Source of the DNA: VGCC01 sp044375955
GTDB taxonomy: Bacteria > Actinomycetota > Actinomycetes > S36-B12
Length of the DNA stretch: 12,650 nucleotides
NCBI GenBank assembly: GCA_044375955.1
Contig: JBILLS010000046.1
Coordinates: 1 to 12,650, forward strand
Direction: 5' to 3'
Shown here: positions 6,055-11,007 of the stretch, piece by piece
Layout of the letters: each line of letters opens with the position of its first letter
Position numbering within the stretch: position 1 is the stretch's first letter
Made by a program: the position numbers and the translations under genes
Notes under the pieces: generated by a model
What the model saw: only the letters and a program-made list of their open reading frames with translations
Told to the model about the DNA's origin: nothing
Database searches by the model: none

Positions 6055-7116
6055 GTGGGATCCCCGCGAGTGGCCGTTCTGTTCGGTGGTGCGAGCAGTG
6101 AACACTCGATCTCGTGCATCAGTGCCGCGGCGGTGATCACCGCCCTGCGGGAAGCTGGGTTCACGGTGATCCCGATCGCCATCTCACCGCAGGGAACATG
6201 GTCTCTCTTCGAGGGGTCGGTGGACGAGGTCATCGCTGTCGATGGAGCCCTGGCCACGGTCGGTCGAGGTCATTCCGATGTGACCGTCTCGCTCGATTGG
6301 CAGTCTCCCGGACTGATCGTGCGCGGTGAGTTCGTCCCCGTGGATGCAGCCTTCCCCGTGTTGCATGGGCCTTGGGGCGAGGACGGCACGGTGCAAGGGC
6401 TCCTTGAGGTCGCTGGAATTCCGTACGTCGGATCCGGTGTGCTCGCCTCCGCTGCTGCGATGGACAAGATCACGATGAAGCGACTGCTGCAGGACGCGGG
6501 ACTCCCCGTCGGTCCATGGCAGGCGCTGAGGAACGCCGATTCCGCTGAGGCCATCCGGCTGGAGATGCCCGTGTTCGTCAAGCCGTCGCGTGCCGGATCC
6601 TCTCGCGGTATCAGCCGCGTCAGTGACCGTGGCAATCTCGCCGCAGCGGTCTCGGCTGCGCGGGAACACGATCCTCGGGTGATCGTCGAGGCAGAGATCG
6701 CGGGCGCCCGGGAGATTGAGTGCGCGGTGCGCGAGTCGATGAACGGTGAGATTGTCGCCAGCTGCTGTGCAGAGATCATCGTGGACGCTACCCACGAGTT
6801 CTACGACTTCGACGCGAAGTACATCGAGAGTGGCGTGGAGCTTCGGGTCCCCGCGGACCTCGCATTCGATACCCAGCAGCAGATTCGAGCGCTTGCCGTG
6901 CAGGCATTCGAAGCCCTCGGATGTGCCGGACTCGCGCGTGTGGACTTCTTCCTTCTGGGTGACGGCCACATCCTGGTGAATGAGGTGAACACGATGCCCG
7001 GCTTCACCCCGATATCCATGTTCCCCCGGATGTGGGAGGCCAGTGGTGTCTCCTACCCAGAGCTTGTGCGCGACCTCGTCATGTGCGCGATCACCGCGGG
7101 AACCGGGCTGCGCTGA
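6055..7116 (+). CDS. ddl: D-alanine--D-alanine ligase
   Basis: This cytosolic ATP-grasp enzyme joins two D-alanines for the peptidoglycan stem peptide. From GTG 6055 the product has 353 residues. GGASSEHSIS (11-20) holds the N-terminal substrate Glu16. HGPWGEDG (104-111), MDK (136-138) and KPSRAGSSRGISRV (176-189) are ATP-grasp elements. The omega loop reads FYDFDAKY (249-256); its Lys-Tyr pair is that of ordinary D-Ala-D-Ala ligases, not of vancomycin-type D-Ala-D-Lac ligases. RVDFF (295-299) and NEVNTMPGFTP (309-319) bind metal and substrate. The frame is open to 5989, but that stretch overlaps the divergent PLP gene and its promoter. The 3' end overlaps the TetR-type gene by 26 nt. A gpsA-ddl neighbourhood is conserved in actinobacteria. 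Confidence 0.96.
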   Translation: MGSPRVAVLFGGASSEHSISCISAAAVITALREAGFTVIPIAISPQGTWSLFEGSVDEVIAVDGALATVGRGHSDVTVSLDWQSPGLIVRGEFVPVDAAFPVLHGPWGEDGTVQGLLEVAGIPYVGSGVLASAAAMDKITMKRLLQDAGLPVGPWQALRNADSAEAIRLEMPVFVKPSRAGSSRGISRVSDRGNLAAAVSAAREHDPRVIVEAEIAGAREIECAVRESMNGEIVASCCAEIIVDATHEFYDFDAKYIESGVELRVPADLAFDTQQQIRALAVQAFEALGCAGLARVDFFLLGDGHILVNEVNTMPGFTPISMFPRMWEASGVSYPELVRDLVMCAITAGTGLR

Positions 7117-7651
7117 GCCCGTCTAGTCCGGAGATGAGGAACGTCACCACGGCGGGCGCGACGTCATCGTCCGCAGCACCAGACTGGAACCCGGCTACGA
7201 CCGCGCCGACCATGATGCGTGCCGCAAGGTGGGGATCGGGTACACCGGCGTGTTCGAGCACGCGGCTCACGACTCCGCCGGCACTCGTCTGGAGTCGGCT
7301 GATCTGCTGATCGGACAGCCCGCTCCGCGGAACCGCAGCGGATACCAGTCGCAGTGTGGTGTCCACGAAGATCCGCACGATGGTCGCAACGTCGACTGCA
7401 TCGCATAGCGCTGCCTCGAGGCTCGACGTCCACTCTGCCGCCTGGTCATCGAGCGTGGCTGCCAGGAGGGCTTCACTGGAGGGGAAGTACTCGTATGCGG
7501 CTGGTCGGGACAGTCCTGCCGCGGCCGCGGCCGCGGACATGGTGACCGCCGGGGCTCCGCCACTACGGAGAAGGTCGTAGGCCGCATCGAGCAGGGCTGT
7601 GCGTCGAAGGTCACGGTTCTCCACGACAGAGGACGCCTGGATGCGGGGCAC
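7091..7651 (-). CDS. TetR/AcrR-family transcriptional regulator
   Basis: This is a predicted DNA-binding repressor of 186 residues. The N-terminal helix-turn-helix region (about 16-62) has the TetR pattern: RRTALLDAAYDLL, then TMSAAAAAAGLSRPAAYEYF with the conserved recognition-helix Tyr and Phe, then SSEALLAATLDD. The rest is helical and would be the ligand and dimer domain; its ligand is not recognisable. The start is GTG 7651 with AAGGA (complement of 7659-7663) 7 nt upstream. An in-frame GTG nine codons later is possible. It follows the DUF3515 gene by 21 nt on the same strand, so it is probably the last gene of that transcript. It is not part of the conserved block I know from mycobacteria and may be a lineage-specific insertion. 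Its target is unknown. Confidence 0.85.
   Translation of the reverse strand: MPRIQASSVVENRDLRRTALLDAAYDLLRSGGAPAVTMSAAAAAAGLSRPAAYEYFPSSEALLAATLDDQAAEWTSSLEAALCDAVDVATIVRIFVDTTLRLVSAAVPRSGLSDQQISRLQTSAGGVVSRVLEHAGVPDPHLAARIMVGAVVAGFQSGAADDDVAPAVVTFLISGLDGLSAARFPR
7519..7536. repeat. Three tandem CCGCGG hexamers
   Basis: CCGCGG occurs three times in a row, making an 18-nt perfect palindrome inside the TetR-type gene. It encodes the alanine run at about residues 40-46 in the HTH. It is a plausible slippage site. Confidence 0.7.
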
Positions 7652-7672
7652 CCGATGATCCTTGCACTCGGT

Positions 7673-8095
7673 TCAGGGAGTCTCCACCGTGTTTTCCCGG
7701 GCGCTGGCCGCCAGATCCACCAGGACATTCACCTCCGGGGCGTAGTCCCGCGGAACTGTGACTTCGATACGTGGCGCGCGTCCTACGGTCGTGAACAGCG
7801 TTCCGTTGGACAGGGGCTCTGGAAACCACGTGACGGATTCGACGTCGATGAGCGCACTGGTGGCCTCGAAGGAGGTCGGTTCCCTTACGCCGCATCGCAC
7901 GACGATGGGCGGGTCACCCCAGGCGGCTGCCGACGCCTCGCGGGGGACCGTTTCACGGAGACGTTGATCGGCAACGGTCACCGGGAGGGATGCCAGGAAG
8001 GAGTCGCACGAGGGATCACTAGGCGAACCAGCCACGTCGACGGGCCGGGCGCAGGCCATGATCCCGAGGGCCAGGAGGGCGAGGGCGGACCTCAC
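7673..8095 (-). CDS. DUF3515-family putative lipoprotein
   Basis: This 140-residue secreted protein of unknown function belongs to an actinobacterial family found beside ddl and thiL (the Rv2980 position). The N-terminus is a short lipoprotein signal: MR, a hydrophobic run (SALALLALGIM), and a lipobox I-M-A-C with the acylated Cys at 15. Position 13 is Met, slightly unusual for a lipobox. The mature part has two cysteines, C30 (PSCDSF) and C68 (VVRCGV), that may form a disulfide. The family core AAWGDPPIVVRCGV is at 57-70 and TWFPEPL at 89-95. The start is GTG 8095. Its first bases overlap the stop of the upstream mini-ORF (GTGA), so translation is probably coupled. No independent ribosome binding site is visible. 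Function unknown. Confidence 0.85.
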   Translation of the reverse strand: MRSALALLALGIMACARPVDVAGSPSDPSCDSFLASLPVTVADQRLRETVPREASAAAWGDPPIVVRCGVREPTSFEATSALIDVESVTWFPEPLSNGTLFTTVGRAPRIEVTVPRDYAPEVNVLVDLAASARENTVETP

Positions 8096-8184
8096 AGGTG
8101 GACGATGGGGCAGGTCAGCATGCTGGTGACGCCCGCTGCCTTACCCACTTCGGTGCGGATCACTACGTAGGCTTGCACGGACAT
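8092..8184 (-). CDS. 30-residue Lrp/AsnC-like remnant upstream of DUF3515
   Basis: This short minus-strand frame starts with ATG (8184-8182) and ends with TGA (8094-8092). It begins MSVQAYVVIRTEVGKAAG and ends LTCPIVHL. These match the first and last parts of a roughly 77-residue actinobacterial Lrp/AsnC ligand-binding (RAM) domain protein that I remember as starting VQAYILIQTEVGKA and ending TLTCPVVHL. The middle 45-50 residues are missing, yet the frame is intact. Full-length relatives are often next to DUF3515. A TAnnnT hexamer lies 6 nt before the ATG, and the TGA overlaps the DUF3515 GTG, so the ORF looks transcribed and coupled. It cannot form the RAM fold. It may be a decayed gene kept as a translated leader, a microprotein, or an assembly deletion. 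The comparison is from memory. Confidence 0.7.
   Translation of the reverse strand: MSVQAYVVIRTEVGKAAGVTSMLTCPIVHL
8116..8125. repeat. 10-bp palindrome at the deletion junction of the mini-ORF
   Basis: CAGCATGCTG is a perfect palindrome located where the N-terminal part of the Lrp-like ORF meets its C-terminal part. It could mark the deletion endpoint or be chance. Confidence 0.5.
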
Positions 8185-8200
8185 ACTCGGACTCTATTGT
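8173..8200 (+). promoter_or_regulatory. Candidate thiL promoter
   Basis: TTGCAC (8173-8178), a 16-nt spacer and TATTGT (8195-8200) form a plausible sigma-70-type promoter. Transcription would begin near 8207, leaving a leader of about 12 nt that starts within the GAGGA ribosome binding site. The -35 match is only three of six. Confidence 0.5.
8185..8196 (-). promoter_or_regulatory. Leaderless promoter -10 of the Lrp-like mini-ORF/DUF3515 unit
   Basis: On the minus strand TAGAGT (8196-8191) ends 6 nt before ATG 8184, the same spacing as at plsC, ddl, the PLP gene and the DAK2 gene. No ribosome binding site is present. It shares two bases (8195-8196) with the thiL -10 on the other strand. No clear -35. 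Confidence 0.6.
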
Positions 8201-8205
8201 CCAGT

Positions 8206-8210
8206 GAGGA
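8206..8210 (+). promoter_or_regulatory. thiL ribosome binding site
   Basis: GAGGA lies 8 nt upstream of ATG 8219 and favours that start over the in-frame GTG at 8204, which overlaps the site and lies only 3 nt past the -10. Confidence 0.65.
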
Positions 8211-8218
8211 ATTGCGCC

Positions 8219-9172
8219 ATGAGCACGGATCCGGTGACAGTTTCGGACGTGGGGGAATTCGGTCTCATCGCGCGCATTCGCGAGGGGCTGACGATGACGG
8301 GTGACGTCATCGTCGGACCGGGGGACGATGCAGCCGAAGTGAGCACCGGGGAATCTGTACTGATTTCCGTGGACATCCTGGTGGAGGGGCGGCATTTCCG
8401 GCGCGATTGGTGCAGTGCCGTTGACGTAGGTCGTCGGGCCGCCGCGGCGTCGCTTGCCGATATCGCCGCGATGGGCGGGACATCGACGGCCGTGGTCGTC
8501 GGTTTCGGGGCGCCCCCCGATCTCCCCGCCGCATGGGCCCAACAGTGCGCGGCCGGTGTTGCCGAGGAATGTGGTCGAGCAGGTGCGTCTCTCGTCGGTG
8601 GTGACGTCACCGCGGCAGATCAGGTCATCGTGTCGATCACCGCCATCGGTGACCCGCCCGAGTCAGGTGCTGTGCTTCGGTCGGGTGCGCAACCCGGTGA
8701 CCTGCTCGCGCTCCATGGACGCGTCGGATGGGCTGCTGCGGGCCTGGCCGTGCTCAGTCGTGGATTCCGCGCGCCCAAGGTCCTCGTCGACGCCTACCGC
8801 TTTCCTGAGATTGAGTACCGGCAGGGGGCGAAAGCCGCGGCTCGCGGCGCACACGCGATGATCGATGTCAGCGATGGCCTCGTCGCGGACGCACGCCACA
8901 TCGCGGAAGCATCCGGTGTCGCCGTCAACCTGGATCCGGAAGCTTTGCCGATTCCCGAGCCGATCGCGACTGCGGCCTCTGCGTACAACGTCGACCCACG
9001 GGAGTGGATGTTGACGGGAGGCGATGACCACGCTCTGCTCGCTGCCTTTCCGGGCAAGAAGGCGATACCGAAGGGATGGACGATCATCGGTGACGTGAGT
9101 GCGGGTGAGCCAGGGGTGTACGTGAACGGACATCGGGTTGTCCGCCAGGGCGGACACACCCACTTCGGCTAG
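8219..9172 (+). CDS. thiL: Thiamine-monophosphate kinase
   Basis: This enzyme phosphorylates thiamine monophosphate to thiamine diphosphate with ATP, the last step of cofactor synthesis in the cytosol. The product has 317 residues with the PurM-like fold. GPGDDAA (33-39), VDILVEGRHF (51-60), SLADIAAMGG (78-87) and GGDV (127-130) bind metal and ATP. DVSDGL (216-221) and GGDDHALL (267-274) follow; the usual form of the latter is GGEDYELL, so Asp replaces Glu. VGEFGLI (11-17) is the typical N-terminal motif. The start is ATG 8219 with GAGGA at 8206-8210. The TAG stop shares CTAG with the stop of convergent rpmB. In mycobacteria ung separates thiL from rpmB; here it is absent. Confidence 0.95.
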   Translation: MSTDPVTVSDVGEFGLIARIREGLTMTGDVIVGPGDDAAEVSTGESVLISVDILVEGRHFRRDWCSAVDVGRRAAAASLADIAAMGGTSTAVVVGFGAPPDLPAAWAQQCAAGVAEECGRAGASLVGGDVTAADQVIVSITAIGDPPESGAVLRSGAQPGDLLALHGRVGWAAAGLAVLSRGFRAPKVLVDAYRFPEIEYRQGAKAAARGAHAMIDVSDGLVADARHIAEASGVAVNLDPEALPIPEPIATAASAYNVDPREWMLTGGDDHALLAAFPGKKAIPKGWTIIGDVSAGEPGVYVNGHRVVRQGGHTHFG

Positions 9173-9357
9173 GCGCGAACGACCTTGCCGGCCTTGATGC
9201 ACGAGGTGCAGACATTCAGTCGGCGGGGAGAGGCGCCCACGATCGCCCTCACGCTCTGGATGTTCGGATTCCAGCGACGCTTGGTCCGGCGATGCGAGTG
9301 GGAGATGTTGTGACCGAAGCCCGGGCCTTTGCCGCAGACGTCGCAGGTGGCTGCCAC
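9169..9357 (-). CDS. rpmB: 50S ribosomal protein L28
   Basis: This is a small structural protein of the large ribosomal subunit, 62 residues. It starts MAATCDVCGKGPGFGHNISH and contains SHRRTKRRWNPN (21-32), which is diagnostic. C5, C8, C50 and C53 form two CxxC pairs, so this is the zinc-binding form, not the cysteine-free paralogue made under zinc limitation. The GTG at 9357 is chosen because GAGGAG (complement of 9363-9368) lies 5 nt upstream and the N-terminus fits the family; the frame is open further upstream but not L28-like. The stop TAG lies on the CTAG shared with thiL. It is divergent from the DAK2-domain gene, as in mycobacteria. Confidence 0.97.
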   Translation of the reverse strand: MAATCDVCGKGPGFGHNISHSHRRTKRRWNPNIQSVRAIVGASPRRLNVCTSCIKAGKVVRA

Positions 9358-9388
9358 GGGAACTCCTCGACTCGTGAATGGAGGCATA

Positions 9389-9417
9389 AGGGTAGCCCAG
9401 GCCCGTCGGCACCCCAA
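9389..9417 (-). promoter_or_regulatory. Candidate rpmB promoter
   Basis: On the minus strand TTGGGG (9417-9412), a 17-nt spacer and TACCCT (9394-9389) resemble a sigma-70-type promoter. Transcription would start near 9382, giving a leader of about 25 nt with the GAGGAG site. The -35 matches TTGACA at three positions. Confidence 0.5.
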
Positions 9418-9425
9418 ATCGGAGG

Positions 9426-9437
9426 TAGCGTCGGGCC
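9426..9437 (+). promoter_or_regulatory. Leaderless promoter -10 of the DAK2-domain gene
   Basis: TAGCGT (9426-9431) ends 6 nt before GTG 9438. No -35 is evident. GGAGG at 9421-9425 is too far from the start (12 nt) to be a convincing ribosome binding site and lies upstream of the predicted transcript. This supports GTG 9438 over the next codon, ATG 9441. Confidence 0.55.
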
Positions 9438-11006
9438 GTGATGACGGGAGCCACGCTGCGCGGGTGGCTGTTCGAGGCACGGGACTCCCTGGATCGGTCC
9501 AAGGACGTCATCGACTCCCTCAACGTGTTCCCCGTGCCCGACGGTGACACCGGCACCAACCTGCTACTCACCCTCGAGGCGGCGTGCGCCGAGATCGAGA
9601 CGTGCGCCGCGCCGGAGTTGGCACCGGTGGCCGAGGCTGCCGCCCGCGGGGCGCTCCTCGGGGCTCGTGGTAACTCGGGTGTCATCGTCTCCCAGATCCT
9701 CCGCGGGGTCGGACGCGCACTCAGCGAGGCATCGAGCATCGACGCTGGGGCCGTCGCCCGGGCCCTGCGCCTTGGGGCCGACCAGGCGTACCGCGCCGTC
9801 GCACGGCCTGTCGAAGGCACGATCCTCACGGTGATCCGTGCAGCGGCCGAAGCTGCTGAGCGCGCGGTCGAGTCCGGTGCAGGCGAGGTGTCGCAGGTCC
9901 TCGATGCCGCACGCGGTGCCGCGATGGAGACCCTCGAGCGGACACCTCAGATGTTGGAAGTCCTACGTCGCGCCGGAGTGGTCGATGCGGGAGGTCAGGG
10001 TCTCGTGGTGATCCTGGATGCCTGGGCTCGTGTCGCCGGGGTGGACGACGGCACGCCAGTGGTCGTGCCGGGAGCAGCACGGGACGTGGTGACTGCGGTG
10101 AGCGCCACGTCCGACGAGTACGAGGTGATGTTCCTGCTTGAGGCCGATCGGGAATCCGCCGACCGGATCCGCGAGGAACTTGATCGCATCGGCACGAGCG
10201 TGGTCGTGGTTGGCCACCTGGATCTATGGAACGTCCACGTCCATACCGAGGACGCCGGCGCCGCCATCGAGGCTGGTCTCCGGGCTGGTCGGCCCTATCG
10301 GATTCGCGTCACGCACCTGGGCTCCCACGACCACGTCACGGTGAGTGCGCGAGGAGTCGTGGTCGTCACCCATGGATCCGAAATCGAGGCGCTCGTGCGC
10401 AATGCCGGCGGCGTGCCTGTCAGCGCCAAGCCGCGTGAGGCGCCTGCGACGCGCAGCATCGTCGATGCCATCGAGGAGACCCACGCATCGACAGTGATCG
10501 TCTTGCCGAGCGACTCCGATTGCATCGCCGTCGCGGGGCTGGCTGCCGAACTCGCTCGTGCCATGGGTTACCGAGTAGTCGTCATCCCCACCCGATCGAT
10601 CGTCCAATCCCTCGCGGCCATCGCGGTGCACGATCCGGCGAGCCCCTTTGATGATGACGTCGTAGCGATGACTCGCGCCGCGGGGGCCACTCGGTATGCG
10701 GCGGTCACGATCGCCGTGCGCGATGCGCTGACCATGGCGGGTCCCTGCCGAACCGGTGACGTGCTAGGCGTCGTGGGCGGCGAGATCGCCCACGTCGGGG
10801 GAGACATGGTGGCCGTCTGCCAAGCGATGCTGGATGAACTGATCGCGGCGGATGACTCCTTGGTGACGCTCGTTACGGGTTCTGACGCCCGGGACGCGGA
10901 CATCGATTTCCTGACATCGTGGCTGGGTCGGGCGCACCCGACCATAGAGCTCGTGGTCCAGCCGGGAGGTCAGCCGCTGTGGCCCTTCATCATCGGTGTC
11001 GAATGA
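9438..11006 (+). CDS. DAK2-domain kinase, FakA/YloV-like
   Basis: This 522-residue cytosolic protein resembles FakA, the ATP-binding subunit of fatty acid kinase, which phosphorylates fatty acids held by FakB. The N-terminal DAK2 domain has NVFPVPDGDTGTN (29-41), whose Asp residues bind Mg-ATP, and GARGNSGVIVSQILRG (75-90). AGVVDAGGQGL near 175-185 ends the kinase domain. A middle domain with NVHVHTEDAGAAIEAG (about 263-278) and a C-terminal FakA-C region follow. No fakB is in the window. If it acts as FakA, the acyl-phosphate could feed the same lipid route as gpsA and plsC; that is inference. The gene is usually next to recG and rpmB in actinobacteria (Rv2974c/Rv2975c region). It is followed by recG after one base. 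Confidence 0.85.
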   Translation: MMTGATLRGWLFEARDSLDRSKDVIDSLNVFPVPDGDTGTNLLLTLEAACAEIETCAAPELAPVAEAAARGALLGARGNSGVIVSQILRGVGRALSEASSIDAGAVARALRLGADQAYRAVARPVEGTILTVIRAAAEAAERAVESGAGEVSQVLDAARGAAMETLERTPQMLEVLRRAGVVDAGGQGLVVILDAWARVAGVDDGTPVVVPGAARDVVTAVSATSDEYEVMFLLEADRESADRIREELDRIGTSVVVVGHLDLWNVHVHTEDAGAAIEAGLRAGRPYRIRVTHLGSHDHVTVSARGVVVVTHGSEIEALVRNAGGVPVSAKPREAPATRSIVDAIEETHASTVIVLPSDSDCIAVAGLAAELARAMGYRVVVIPTRSIVQSLAAIAVHDPASPFDDDVVAMTRAAGATRYAAVTIAVRDALTMAGPCRTGDVLGVVGGEIAHVGGDMVAVCQAMLDELIAADDSLVTLVTGSDARDADIDFLTSWLGRAHPTIELVVQPGGQPLWPFIIGVE

Positions 11007-11007
11007 C

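Noticed and set aside
8204..8218. GTG 8204 as thiL start
   Set aside because: It lies 3 nt past the -10 and overlaps the GAGGA site that serves ATG 8219; it cannot be fully excluded.
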